From an uncultured Neomegalonema sp. (GTDB lineage Bacteria; Pseudomonadota; Alphaproteobacteria; Rhodobacterales; Rhodobacteraceae), in NCBI GenBank assembly GCA_937911325.1, contig CALDSD010000091.1, positions 80,072-144,071 on the forward strand: DNA of 64,000 nt. Direction: 5' to 3'. A program made the position numbers and the translations under genes. The notes under the pieces are model-generated. The model saw only the letters and a program-made list of their open reading frames with translations. It did no database searches and was not told the origin of the DNA. How positions within the stretch are numbered: position 1 is the stretch's first letter; every line of letters begins with the position of its first letter. Positions 33,732 to 43,535 of this stretch are shown here, one piece after another.

Positions 33732-33854
33732 ATGTCAGGCTTTCGATTCGAACGTCTGCGTTCGCCGCCCTTTTTCGGCGCGATCTCGGAGCGTCGTTTG
33801 CAGCCGGCGGCGCGTCTCTACCGCGAAGGACGTGCGTCAAAGCGGTTCGCCTAA
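33732..33854 (+). CDS. Possible 40-residue Arg-rich peptide
   Basis: An ATG at 33732 follows GAGGGGGAAACG, a good ribosome binding site. The product (MSGFRFERLRSPPFFGAISE, then an Arg-rich end) is basic and has no family I know. It is the only plus-strand candidate in this gap and rests on the ribosome site alone. Confidence 0.25.
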   Translation: MSGFRFERLRSPPFFGAISERRLQPAARLYREGRASKRFA

Positions 33855-33922
33855 GCAAAAGGTTTAGTCGGGACCGACGCACTTAGCCGAATCGTTTAGG
33901 GGCGACCGGCGCGGCGCATCTT

Positions 33923-36900
33923 TCAAAAGTCGCGCTTCCAGTTCACGCCGAGAGACGAGCCGCTGTCGGCGCCGACGGCGCTGTCGACTGTCACCTCTTC
34001 GAAGACTTCGATCTCAATCTCGACCTGCGCCGCGCCGCCGTCGATTGGTTGGCGAACGCCGACAAAGACGTCTTCTGCGATGTCGCGGCCAGCGACTACG
34101 CCGGTCGAGCCTTCCTGCTGGTCAAACCGAAGGACGTCCAATCCCACGGCGCCGCGCACTTGATCAACGACGCCTTCCTCGCCGTTGAACAGCGTCGCGA
34201 GGCCATTGGCGAGCTGCACCGCTTCAACCGGGGAGAGAGACTGTTTAGACCGTCCGAACAGCACACGCGGCAATACATCTTCTTCAGGGATTGCCGGTTG
34301 CGACGTGAAGCGAATGTCAGGAGCGGCGGCCGGCCCTTCGATCAGCACCCCGCCGACAATTTCGTCATTCTCGCGAGTGAAAAGCAGATCGACCGTGGGA
34401 TCAGGCGGCGTCGCGCCGGCAAAGGCGATTCGGCCGCGCTCCATGTCGAAAGCGGATCCCAAAAGGTTTAGCTGTCCTCTCAGGCGTTCAACTTCGCCGA
34501 CGACTCGCGGCGCCGACGCTGGGCCGTCCACCGTCAAATTGGCGCGCCATTCGCTGTCCACACCGCGGCCACGGATGAACAGGTCCCCCGCGGCGACGAT
34601 CGTGACATCCAAGGTTGTGCGCGAAACCGCCTGATCACGGTCTTCCGCAACGGGTTCCTGTCCCTTGATTCGGATTTCGCCCAGATCGGGAACCGTTGGC
34701 GCTCCCGCCGAAACCAACCGGGCCTCCGCGCGATCGATCGTGATCGCGCCGGCGACGACAGGCCCATCCAGCGGCCCGGTGGCGCTCAGATCGAGGGTCA
34801 GCTGAGCGGTGATGTCGTCGCGCCGGATCAGAATGGCCGATTGCGATGAAAGCGCAGCGTCGATCTCGCCGTCCGCCACGGCGGCGCGTCCCGAAACCGG
34901 TCCGCCGGCTCCGTCTTCCGCATTGAGGTCGACGACGAAGCCGCCGTCGTCGGCGATGCTCGAGCGCGCCTCGACATCCGTCAGGATCAGGCCGAGTTCG
35001 AGGTTTTCGTAACGACCCTGCCGCAGCGCCAAGTCGCCCGAGAGCTGCGGCGCGTCGATCGAGCCGAAAAGCCTCAGGTCGACATCGAGCGCGCCGTCCA
35101 GGACATGATCAGGCGCTGGGACAAGAACCCAAAGGTCGCCGACATCGCCGGTCCAGCGGATCCCCCCTTCAAGAGCTGCGTTTTCTGGCATGGTCGGCAG
35201 CAGCCCTCCGCGCGCGATCAGCGGCGCAGAGCCCGAGAGACGCAGCGGTTCTCCAAACGGTCCCATAAGGCTGGCGAGCGCGGTTGCTCTGCGACCATCC
35301 CAATCGACTTGCGCGTCCAGCGCAATTGCTCCCTCGTCAACCGCCGTCTCGAACGAGACGCCGTCGCTCCGCGCGCGAAGCGTCGCGGCCGCGCTTTGCG
35401 GCCTGGTGTCGAAAGTCGCTTCGGCAGTGAGCGAGCCGCTCTCGATTGGAGCCAGGTCAAGGCGGTTAAAAAGCGACAACTCCCGCATGCGCAAGGACAG
35501 ATCGCCGGCGACCCCGTCCGAGAAGAGAGCCGCCGACCCCGACAAGGCGCCGCCTGGCAACGAAAGGGCGAGCTCCTCGAACCGAGTGGCGTCGCCTCCG
35601 ATCCGAATGATCAGCGGGGCCATGAGCGCAAAGCTCTCCTGACCATACGCCGCCTCTGCTTGGGTGATCTCGAGAGAGGTGGCATCGCCGCCGAGGTCGA
35701 GCTCCGCGCTCGCGCCTGCGGCGACATCGACATCGCCTGCTGCGCCTGCCGCCTCGAGCGACACTGCAAGAGCCGACAACCGGCCAGACGCCGCCAGGCG
35801 CACTTGATCGAAGGCGACCTCGCCGGCGCTGGCGTTTTCGAGCTGAACGCGGGCGTCTAAGTCGACGTCCCCAAACGCGTCTGACGCTCGTACGTCGAGG
35901 CGCGTCGACCGCGCTTGCGCCGCCGACGCCGCAACATTCGCGAGATCGAGATCCAAAACGATGTCCTGCCCCGCGGGCGTGGGCGAAAAGTCGATGCGAC
36001 CTCTTGCCGAACCGGTGATCGCTTCGCCGACCAGCGCGGACACGCCATCCAGGTCAGGCGCGCGGATGATCGCCGAGCCGGAGATCAGGTTGCTGTCGAG
36101 AAGAACATCGGCGGATCCGTCGATCTCGACGCCGAGCGCCGTCAATCGGGTCTGCGCCAGCGACAAGCGCGCATCACGCAATGCGAGGTCCGAGGACAGG
36201 CGGGCGTCGCCGACGACGCTGTTCGCGGCCTCTATGACCACCGCTCCCGCAGGCTCGGCGTCTAGGACAAAATCATACTGGGCTTCGACGTCGCCCAGCG
36301 ATGCGCCGTCCACTGCCGCGCCAGTCGCAGTCAACACGCCGGCAAGCGCGGGCCGATCCATTGGACCCGTTAGATCGCCGCGAAGCTGAACCGCGCCTTG
36401 CGTCTGGAGATCGTAGGCGGAGCCGATCTCCGCGACGTCCGGGGCGTCGAGCGTGAACCCTGCCTCCACTAACGCCCCCTCGACATCGACGCGCCCGTCG
36501 AGATCCGCCGTGAGCAAGTCTGATCTCAGAGACGCGCGCGTCAGCTCGAGCCGCCCGTCGTCATAGAAGCCGATCGTCGTCAGCCGGGCCGGTCCAATGG
36601 CGTCCGGGGTCAATCGGTCCAGACGCATAGCGCTTGCGTCGCCGCTCAAATCGAACGCGACGCGCGCGCCGGCGACGTCGACTTCCGCCGTGAATTCTGC
36701 GGCGCCGATGTCCGCGGCGGTCGTCGCAACCTGGTTCAAACTCAAAGCGCCGGTCGCTTTGAAAGCGTCAAGCGCGCCTTCGACCGCGCCGTCGAAGGCC
36801 ACGCGGTCGAATGTGACGCCGGGGGTCAGGTTCGCCAAACCCGCCCGAGCTTCCGCCGCCACGCTGAAATCCATCTGTCGGGTCGGTTTCGCATAGCTCC

Positions 36901-37891
36901 CGCGAACGGTGAGATCGATGTCGCGCGCCCGCAACGCGCCTTCCTCGACCACGACGAGACCGTTGTCCCCTTCCTCGATGCGAACGTCGATCCGCGCTTG
37001 CGGCGAGAGGGCCTGTGCAAGCGTCTGATCCATCGCGTCGCCCGGGGTCACTTGAAACGACGCGGCGACCGCCAGGCGACCCTCGTTCGAGAGCGTCGCG
37101 GCGCCGTCCGCCTCGAACACGGCGTCTGCCGAGGCGCCGATCTCAATTCTCCAATCCGACAGCGGTCCATCCGCCTCGATCTCGAGACGGCTTGCGCTGT
37201 CGTCTGGCAAACCCGCCAGCGCCGCGGTCAAGCCGCCGGCCGCTTCCGCAGCGGAGATGTTCAATCGCAAGGTTTCGGCGTCGAAGTCGCGGAGATAGTC
37301 CAGCAAGATCTCGCCTTCGATCGCATCCGTTCTCGTGACGTCCAAGCGGGCGGATTGCTCGGATCCTTCATCGCGAAAGGCGCCGTTGGCGTCCAATGCG
37401 ACAGGCTGAGGCGACAGAACGCCCCCGGCGACGCGCATGTCGACCAGAGCGATCTCTTCGACAAGAAGCGCTATGGGCGAACGCGGCCAATCGAACGGAT
37501 CGCCATCGCTTTGCGCGAATGCCGAGTCTTCATTCAGTTCGATGTCGACGCCGCTGGGCTCCGGCGAACGCAAGACCCGAACGCCGATCGCCGCGAGTTG
37601 GTTGATCTCAAGTTGCCCCGCCAGCAGGCGAGACGGGTTCCAGCGCATCGACAAGCGCTCGGCGGTCAACCAAACGCCGCGCCCGTCGGCGATCGTCAGC
37701 TCCACCAGATCCGTGACGCCGTCTTCCGGTTCTTCAACCCCGGCGGCGGTCACGACGAACTCGTCTGGCGTGCTGATCTGTTCCAGCGCGAACTGAACCA
37801 GCGAGTTCTTCAGCTCAAGCAGCGAGACTTGAGCCGCCGAGAGCGTGGGCGCCAGCACGACGATCAGGGCGATCGCGGCACGTTTCATCAA
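33923..37891 (-). CDS. tamB: TamB, translocation and assembly module inner-membrane protein
   Basis: This 1322-residue protein has an N-terminal signal/anchor (residues 1-20), a very long repetitive beta-rich body (the usual TamB beta-taco/AsmA-like structure) and the conserved DUF490 C-terminal domain (about 980-1322). The end contains VLPRVLFGRSKQSLSPVEAVQLANGLATL and GVNWKRDF, the typical TamB finish with terminal Phe. With TamA it spans the periplasm and aids outer-membrane protein insertion or lipid transport. The tamA stop is 8 bp upstream, so the two form an operon in the order tamA, tamB. Length is within the family range. Confidence 0.93.
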   Translation of the reverse strand: MMKRAAIALIVVLAPTLSAAQVSLLELKNSLVQFALEQISTPDEFVVTAAGVEEPEDGVTDLVELTIADGRGVWLTAERLSMRWNPSRLLAGQLEINQLAAIGVRVLRSPEPSGVDIELNEDSAFAQSDGDPFDWPRSPIALLVEEIALVDMRVAGGVLSPQPVALDANGAFRDEGSEQSARLDVTRTDAIEGEILLDYLRDFDAETLRLNISAAEAAGGLTAALAGLPDDSASRLEIEADGPLSDWRIEIGASADAVFEADGAATLSNEGRLAVAASFQVTPGDAMDQTLAQALSPQARIDVRIEEGDNGLVVVEEGALRARDIDLTVRGSYAKPTRQMDFSVAAEARAGLANLTPGVTFDRVAFDGAVEGALDAFKATGALSLNQVATTAADIGAAEFTAEVDVAGARVAFDLSGDASAMRLDRLTPDAIGPARLTTIGFYDDGRLELTRASLRSDLLTADLDGRVDVEGALVEAGFTLDAPDVAEIGSAYDLQTQGAVQLRGDLTGPMDRPALAGVLTATGAAVDGASLGDVEAQYDFVLDAEPAGAVVIEAANSVVGDARLSSDLALRDARLSLAQTRLTALGVEIDGSADVLLDSNLISGSAIIRAPDLDGVSALVGEAITGSARGRIDFSPTPAGQDIVLDLDLANVAASAAQARSTRLDVRASDAFGDVDLDARVQLENASAGEVAFDQVRLAASGRLSALAVSLEAAGAAGDVDVAAGASAELDLGGDATSLEITQAEAAYGQESFALMAPLIIRIGGDATRFEELALSLPGGALSGSAALFSDGVAGDLSLRMRELSLFNRLDLAPIESGSLTAEATFDTRPQSAAATLRARSDGVSFETAVDEGAIALDAQVDWDGRRATALASLMGPFGEPLRLSGSAPLIARGGLLPTMPENAALEGGIRWTGDVGDLWVLVPAPDHVLDGALDVDLRLFGSIDAPQLSGDLALRQGRYENLELGLILTDVEARSSIADDGGFVVDLNAEDGAGGPVSGRAAVADGEIDAALSSQSAILIRRDDITAQLTLDLSATGPLDGPVVAGAITIDRAEARLVSAGAPTVPDLGEIRIKGQEPVAEDRDQAVSRTTLDVTIVAAGDLFIRGRGVDSEWRANLTVDGPASAPRVVGEVERLRGQLNLLGSAFDMERGRIAFAGATPPDPTVDLLFTRENDEIVGGVLIEGPAAAPDIRFTSQPAIPEEDVLPRVLFGRSKQSLSPVEAVQLANGLATLFNGEEGVVDQVRGAVGLDVLRFDQQEGSTGVVAGRDIAEDVFVGVRQPIDGGAAQVEIEIEVFEEVTVDSAVGADSGSSLGVNWKRDF

Positions 37892-37899
37892 CGACCTCC

Positions 37900-39762
37900 C
37901 TAAAAGGCTTGTCCAAGCGAGACGTAGAACTGGAACAGGTCATCCTCCGGTCGACGGTCCAACGGCGCCGCAATATCGAAACGAACCGGACCGATCGGAG
38001 AGAAATAGCGCAAACCGACGCCGGCCGCCGATTGTAGGCCCGCATCGAAGATCGGCGCCGGTTCTTCTGAAACGCTTCCCGCCTCCGAGAAGACGACAAA
38101 GCCGACCTGATCCGTCGCCTGAACGCGCATCTCCACGCCAATCTCGACCGCGGAGAGGCCGCCGTCCGGGTCGCCATCTTCATCGAGCGGGCCAATGAAA
38201 CGTTCTTTGAAGCCGCGGACCGACCCGCCGCCGCCTGAGTAGAGGCGGCGTTGCAACGGCACGTCTTCCAAGTCAGCGGCCAGGATCGAGGCGATGCGAG
38301 CCCGGCTGGCGAGAATGTAGCGGCCTGAACCGGTGAGATCGGCATAGGTCGACCCGCTTCCATCCAAGGACAGGAAGGTCACGCCCTCGCCGTCGAAAGC
38401 GCCCGCAAAGGGCGTCGCCGCGCCGCGGAAACGAACGCCTTTCGTCGGGTTGAGCCGATCGTCCGTGTCGTCAAACCGAGCGAAAGCGGGCGCACCGAAG
38501 AGATAGGCGGTTCCGTCCTCGTCCTTGTCTTCTGTCTGACTGGCTTCGAACAAGCCGCCGATCCCGCCCACCCAATGTGGCCCAAAAGGTCGTTCCAGCC
38601 CCGCCGCGAGCGTCAATGCGACTTCGTCGAACGCCTCGTCTTGAACCCGGCGGAGTTCGAGGCTTGATTTGAATAACTGGTTCGGTTGTCGAAACTGAGG
38701 AATGGCGTAGGTCGTCTCAAAGCGCTGTTCCTCGAGACCGGATTCCAGAGCCAGGCCGAGGGTCTCGTTGGCGCCGAACAGATTGCGGTGTTCGAACTCC
38801 GCGCGCACGGCCGGCCCGATGTCGGTATCGTAGCGGACGCCTCCGCCGATCGTGCGATGGGGCGCTTCTTCAACGATCACTTCTATTGGCGCCTCAGGCC
38901 CGGGCGGCGGCGTTTCCGGCGCTCTCACAGATGCGGCTCGGAAAAGTCTGGTGCTTGTCAGCGCGCGCTGAAACTGCGCCAGTTTGGACGTGTCAAAGGG
39001 GTCTCCGGCGATCCATGGCTCGTAACTGCGCAAGTAATCCGGGTCTACAGTCTCTAGCCCGGAGATTTCAGTGGCTCCGAACACATAGGACGGCCCAGCA
39101 GCGACCTGCGTCGCCACCTCGATTTCAGCGGCCGCGGGATCAGCGACAGCGTCTCTGCTCAGCCGTCGCGCGTAAGGCCTGCCTGAGCTTCGAAGCTGTG
39201 TGACAGCTGCCGATTCCGCGTCCAGGATCTTTGCGGCTTCGGCCGGTTCGCCGACCGGCGAGCCAAGCTCTCTCGCATCGAGCGGAGGAACCGGGCGCCC
39301 GCCTGTTTCGACCAGGATGAAGTCGTGTTTCGTCAATTTGAAAGCGCGCCCCGGGTCGATCTCGATGGTCACTTGCGCTGACCCAGGCGCGTCGGCGACC
39401 TCTTCAACGTCGATCGAAACCGCTGCGTCGTAGAACCCATAGGATCTCAAGATCTTCTGCGCTGTCGGACCATCGCCGGCGGCGCGGCGTCGTAGGAACG
39501 CCAGGCTTTGAGCCCCAAGCTCCTGCCGCCGGAAGACCGCCAGCGACGTCTCTAGCAGACCCTCGATCTCCGGGCTGGGGGCGCCGCGCAACGCGACACC
39601 GTAGCTTAGTTGGGTTTCGGGCGCTTCAAATGTGAGGGTGTCCGCTCGCTCGGTCGAAGCACAGCCAGCCGCCGTCAACGCGAGACCAAAGGAAAGTGCT
39701 CGCGCCAGTATCGCCGAACAGTACCGCGCCGCACGCGGATCTCGGAGCCTTGACCCTGGCAT
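37900..39762 (-). CDS. tamA: TamA, outer-membrane assembly protein (Omp85 family)
   Basis: This 620-residue Omp85 protein has a signal at about 19-34 with a Cys after AAG, so lipidation is possible though the -3 residue is not ideal. Three POTRA-like domains follow (about 45-330, including LRSYGFYDAAVSIDVEEV). The 16-stranded barrel region holds GGVRYDTDIGPAVRAEFEHRNLFG, LNPTKGVRFRG, the SVRGF motif of Omp85 barrels (GGGGSVRGFKERF) and the barrel end FDIAAPLDRRPEDDLFQFYVSLGQAF with terminal Phe. It works with TamB, encoded 8 bp downstream. Confidence 0.95.
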   Translation of the reverse strand: MPGSRLRDPRAARYCSAILARALSFGLALTAAGCASTERADTLTFEAPETQLSYGVALRGAPSPEIEGLLETSLAVFRRQELGAQSLAFLRRRAAGDGPTAQKILRSYGFYDAAVSIDVEEVADAPGSAQVTIEIDPGRAFKLTKHDFILVETGGRPVPPLDARELGSPVGEPAEAAKILDAESAAVTQLRSSGRPYARRLSRDAVADPAAAEIEVATQVAAGPSYVFGATEISGLETVDPDYLRSYEPWIAGDPFDTSKLAQFQRALTSTRLFRAASVRAPETPPPGPEAPIEVIVEEAPHRTIGGGVRYDTDIGPAVRAEFEHRNLFGANETLGLALESGLEEQRFETTYAIPQFRQPNQLFKSSLELRRVQDEAFDEVALTLAAGLERPFGPHWVGGIGGLFEASQTEDKDEDGTAYLFGAPAFARFDDTDDRLNPTKGVRFRGAATPFAGAFDGEGVTFLSLDGSGSTYADLTGSGRYILASRARIASILAADLEDVPLQRRLYSGGGGSVRGFKERFIGPLDEDGDPDGGLSAVEIGVEMRVQATDQVGFVVFSEAGSVSEEPAPIFDAGLQSAAGVGLRYFSPIGPVRFDIAAPLDRRPEDDLFQFYVSLGQAF

Positions 39763-39780
39763 CTTGCTCCACGCCCTAAG

Positions 39781-39802
39781 ACGGGACCTGATCTGGTCCC
39801 GT
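39781..39802. terminator. Palindromic hairpin between the mcc operon and tamA
   Basis: A perfect 8-bp inverted repeat (39781-39788 with 39795-39802, loop TGATCT) lies about 95 bp downstream of the carboxylase stop and about 20 bp upstream of the tamA start, on the same strand. After the hairpin the minus strand reads CTTAGG, so it is a weak intrinsic terminator or a leader structure of tamA. Confidence 0.5.
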
Positions 39803-39896
39803 GTGTTTCACAAAGCTTTAAGGACTGTGGCGTTTAAAATTCTTTAACCGTGCAGCGCTGATCGGCCTCAAAAGAGAGGCGACGCGACCGGCTGTT

Positions 39897-41915
39897 TCAA
39901 TCGTCTTCGGGAGCAAGACGCAGCAGAAGCGCGCCGTCGGTCACCTGATCGCCGACTGAGGCGAGCACCTCTTCGACGACGCCGTTGCGGGGCGCTGTCA
40001 GCGTGTGTTCCATCTTCATGGCTTCGATCACGATCAGGGCGTCGCCGCGATCGACATTATCCCCTGTCGCCGCCGAGACCACCTTGATGAGCCCGGGCAT
40101 CGGCGCAACCACGGTGTCGCCGCCGCCTGCGCCCTGCTCCGTTCCGGCGAGCGCGTTTGGAAGGTCGAAGGTGAAGCTGCGTCCGTCCGTGAACACCGAG
40201 ACCTGGTTCGGCGCGAACACGAGGGCCAGCGTGAGCCGTTTTCCATCTGTCTCCAGCCGATACCGGTCGTCGCCGGCATGGGCGATCGCAATCTCCAGAG
40301 ACCCGTCCCCACAGTCGACGCGGTACTTTCGGACGGTGCTTGAACCGCCGTCGAGCGCCGTGATCCGGCGCGACAGGCGCGTTTCGCCGAGCTGAAGGTC
40401 GACAAACTGATACGCGTCGGTCCAGTGCCGCCAGCCAAGCAGAAGGCTCCAGGGATCGGAGCCTTGCTGTTCCTGCAGGAGGCCCAGAGCCCCGACCGCC
40501 GCTGCGGCGACGACAGGTTCTGAAGGGGCCGGGCGGTCGGTCAAAGCGTCAATGTCGCGCGCGATCAGACCAGTATCGACCTCGCCGCGGGCAAAGCCGT
40601 CGTGCCGGGAGAGCGCGCCCAGAAACTCGAGATTGGTCACGCAGCCCGCGACGTGACAGTCGCCAAGCGCCCCCCGCAGCTTGTTCAGCGCGGCGCTCCT
40701 TGTTGGGCCATGGGTGATCACTTTTGCGATCATCGGGTCGTACCAGGGGCTGATCTCGTCCCCTGGCCGCACGCCGCTGTCGATGCGCGTCGTCGCCTGC
40801 GCAAAGGCGGCGCCTTGCGGGAAAGCGAGGTGGTCGAGCGTTCCCGTCGCAGGCAAGAAGCCTTTGCTCGCATCCTCCGCGTAGACGCGGGCCTCGAAGG
40901 CCCAGCCATTGATCGAGAGATCGTCCTGCGCAATCCCCAGCGGCTCCCCGCTCGCGACCCGCAACTGAAGCTCGACAAGATCGAGGCCGGTGACGGCTTC
41001 GGTCACTGGATGCTCAACCTGAAGGCGGGTGTTCATCTCCATGAACCAGAACCCGTCCGCACGGAGAGGCCCGGAGCCGTCGACGATGAACTCCACCGTT
41101 CCGGCGCCGTGGTAACCGATGGCTTTCGCCGCCTCGACAGCAGCCTGGCCCATCGCCGCGCGGACCTCGTCCGGCATGTCTGGCGCAGGGGCTTCTTCGA
41201 TCACTTTCTGATGGCGCCGCTGCAGCGAGCAGTCCCGCTCAAACAGGTGGATCGCCGCGCCGTGTTTGTCGCCGAAGACCTGAATCTCGATGTGCCGGGG
41301 CTTGGGGATGAACTTTTCCACCAGGCACGCCGGGTCGCCAAAGCTCGCTTGCCCCTCTCGTTGCGCGCCGGCAAGCGCGGCTTTGAAGTCGCTTGGGCCT
41401 TCCACCAGCCGCATGCCCTTGCCGCCGCCGCCGGCCCTGGCTTTGATCAGCACCGGATAGCCGATATTCTCGGCTTCGGCCGCCAGAAGGTCCGGATCCT
41501 GGCTCTCGCCGTGATATCCAGGCACGACCGGCACGCCGGCCGTCTCCATAAGCGCTTTCGCCGCGTCCTTCAGGCCCATCGCACGGATTGCGGAGGCTGG
41601 CGGGCCGATGAACACAAGCCCAGCGTCTTCCACCGCCTCCACGAAACCAGGGTTCTCGGACAAAAAGCCGTAGCCGGGATGGATCGCCTCGGCGCCCGTC
41701 TGACGCGCCGCCTCGATGATCCGCGCTCCGTTCAAGTAGCTCTCGGCCGCCGCGGCTGCGCCGATGTGGACGGCCTCATCCGCCATGGCCGTGTGTTTTG
41801 CGTTCGCATCCGCGTCGGAGAATACGGCGACGGTCTGCACGCCCAAACGGCGGGCGGTCGCCATGACGCGGCACGCGATCTCGCCGCGGTTTGCGATCAG
41901 GATCTTTCGAAACAT
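39897..41915 (-). CDS. mccA: 3-methylcrotonyl-CoA carboxylase, biotin-containing alpha subunit
   Basis: This 672-residue protein has biotin carboxylase domains (1-445: MFRKILIANRGEIACRVM, the Gly-rich ATP loop KARAGGGGKGMRLV, EMNTRLQVEHPVTE), a middle linker domain and a C-terminal biotinyl domain with EAMKMEHT (biotinylated K634). It uses ATP and bicarbonate to carboxylate biotin in leucine breakdown. Related propionyl- or acetyl-CoA carboxylases look similar, but the neighbours (carboxyltransferase subunit and isovaleryl-CoA dehydrogenase) make 3-methylcrotonyl-CoA the likely substrate. It lies 12 bp downstream of mccB. Confidence 0.92.
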   Translation of the reverse strand: MFRKILIANRGEIACRVMATARRLGVQTVAVFSDADANAKHTAMADEAVHIGAAAAAESYLNGARIIEAARQTGAEAIHPGYGFLSENPGFVEAVEDAGLVFIGPPASAIRAMGLKDAAKALMETAGVPVVPGYHGESQDPDLLAAEAENIGYPVLIKARAGGGGKGMRLVEGPSDFKAALAGAQREGQASFGDPACLVEKFIPKPRHIEIQVFGDKHGAAIHLFERDCSLQRRHQKVIEEAPAPDMPDEVRAAMGQAAVEAAKAIGYHGAGTVEFIVDGSGPLRADGFWFMEMNTRLQVEHPVTEAVTGLDLVELQLRVASGEPLGIAQDDLSINGWAFEARVYAEDASKGFLPATGTLDHLAFPQGAAFAQATTRIDSGVRPGDEISPWYDPMIAKVITHGPTRSAALNKLRGALGDCHVAGCVTNLEFLGALSRHDGFARGEVDTGLIARDIDALTDRPAPSEPVVAAAAVGALGLLQEQQGSDPWSLLLGWRHWTDAYQFVDLQLGETRLSRRITALDGGSSTVRKYRVDCGDGSLEIAIAHAGDDRYRLETDGKRLTLALVFAPNQVSVFTDGRSFTFDLPNALAGTEQGAGGGDTVVAPMPGLIKVVSAATGDNVDRGDALIVIEAMKMEHTLTAPRNGVVEEVLASVGDQVTDGALLLRLAPEDD

Positions 41916-41927
41916 GCGGCGCCCTCC

Positions 41928-43535
41928 CTACATCCGGAACACGCCAAAGCGTGTGTCTTCGATCGGCGCGTTCAGCGTCGCCGACAATGAGAGCGCGAGC
42001 ACTTCTCGGGTCTTGCGCGGGTCGATGATCCCGTCGTCCCACAGCCGTGCGGACGCGTAGAGCGGATGGCTCTGGTCCTCGAACTGATCGATGATCGGTT
42101 GTTTGAAGGCCGCCTCCTCCGCGTCGCTCCAGGAGCCGCCTTTGCGCTCGATCGCGTCGCGCCGCACCGTTCCCAACACGCCGGCCGCCTGCTCTCCGCC
42201 CATTACCGAGATGCGAGAGTTCGGCCAAGTCCACAAGAAACGCGGGGCGTAGGCGCGGCCGCACATACCGTAATTACCCGCCCCGAACGAACCGCCGACG
42301 AGCACCGTGATCTTCGGAACTTGTGTCGTCGCGACAGCGGTCACCAGCTTCGCGCCGTCTTTGGCGATGCCGGCCGACTCGTACTTCTGACCAACCATGA
42401 AGCCGGTGATGTTCTGCAGAAACACAAGCGGGATCTTGCGTTGGCTGCACAGCTCGATGAAGTGCGCGCCTTTCAGCGCCGACTCTGAAAACAGCACGCC
42501 ATTATTGCCGAGGATGCCGACAGGCATGCCCATGACATGGGCGAAGCCGCAGACCAGAGTCGCGCCATAACGCGCCTTGAACTCGTCAAAACGAGAGCCG
42601 TCGACGGTTCGGGCGATCACTTCGCGGATGTCGTAAGGCGTTCTCAGATCCGCTGGTACGACGCCGAGCGTCTCCGCCGGATCGTAAAGAGGCTCTTCGA
42701 TCGGCTGCAGATCAAGTTGCTGTGGCTTGACGCGATTGAGGTTGGCGACCGCCTGTCGGGTGAGCGCCAGCGCGTGAGCGTCGTCGTCGGCCAGGTAGTC
42801 GGCGACGCCGGACAAACGCGTATGCACGTCGCCTCCGCCCAAGTCTTCGGCCGTGACCACTTCGCCGGTCGCGGCTTTCACCAGCGGCGGGCCGCCGAGA
42901 AAGATCGTGCCCTGCTCTTTGACGATGATCGTGACGTCCGACATCGCCGGCACATACGCTCCGCCGGCCGTGCACGAGCCCATCACCACGGCGATCTGCG
43001 GGATGCCTTTCGCGGACATGTTGGCCTGATTGAAGAAGATCCGGCCAAAGTGGTCGCGATCTGGGAAAACCTCGTCCTGGTTGGGCAGGTTGGCCCCGCC
43101 GGAATCGACCAGGTAGACGCAGGGCAAGAGGTTCTGCTCCGCGATCTCCTGAGCCCGCAGATGCTTCTTCACCGTCATCGGATAATAGGTGCCGCCCTTC
43201 ACGGTGGCGTCGTTGCAGACGATCATCACCTCGCGCCCCGACACGCGCCCAACGCCCGCCACCGCCCCCGCAGAGGGGCTGGCGCCGTCATACATGCCAT
43301 GGGCTGCAAACATGCCGATCTCGATGAAAGGCGAGCCCGGATCGAGCAGCCGCGACACGCGTTCGCGCGGTAGGATCTTGCCGCGAGAAACATGTCGTTC
43401 GCGGGCGCTTTCGCCCCCTCCGGCCAGCGCGAGCTCGATCGCCTCATGGACCGGCCCCATCGCAGCTTCGTGCGCCGCCTGGTTGGCTTTGAAGGTTTCC
43501 GATTTTGGCGAGAGGCTCGAGCGCAGAACCGTCAT
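41928..43535 (-). CDS. mccB: 3-methylcrotonyl-CoA carboxylase, carboxyltransferase beta subunit
   Basis: This 535-residue carboxyltransferase has two crotonase-like halves. Features include [26 protein letters not shown] (N-terminal), [34 protein letters not shown] and, in the second half, [15 protein letters not shown] and [14 protein letters not shown]. These segments are characteristic of 3-methylcrotonyl-CoA rather than propionyl-CoA carboxylase. Its ATG overlaps the isovaleryl-CoA dehydrogenase stop by 4 bp. It transfers CO2 from biotin to 3-methylcrotonyl-CoA to give 3-methylglutaconyl-CoA. Confidence 0.95.
   Translation of the reverse strand: MTVLRSSLSPKSETFKANQAAHEAAMGPVHEAIELALAGGGESARERHVSRGKILPRERVSRLLDPGSPFIEIGMFAAHGMYDGASPSAGAVAGVGRVSGREVMIVCNDATVKGGTYYPMTVKKHLRAQEIAEQNLLPCVYLVDSGGANLPNQDEVFPDRDHFGRIFFNQANMSAKGIPQIAVVMGSCTAGGAYVPAMSDVTIIVKEQGTIFLGGPPLVKAATGEVVTAEDLGGGDVHTRLSGVADYLADDDAHALALTRQAVANLNRVKPQQLDLQPIEEPLYDPAETLGVVPADLRTPYDIREVIARTVDGSRFDEFKARYGATLVCGFAHVMGMPVGILGNNGVLFSESALKGAHFIELCSQRKIPLVFLQNITGFMVGQKYESAGIAKDGAKLVTAVATTQVPKITVLVGGSFGAGNYGMCGRAYAPRFLWTWPNSRISVMGGEQAAGVLGTVRRDAIERKGGSWSDAEEAAFKQPIIDQFEDQSHPLYASARLWDDGIIDPRKTREVLALSLSATLNAPIEDTRFGVFRM

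Noticed and set aside
40602..41990. 462-codon plus-strand frame over the carboxylase alpha-subunit gene
   Set aside because: It is opposite a gene with intact biotin carboxylase and biotinyl motifs, so it is a shadow frame.
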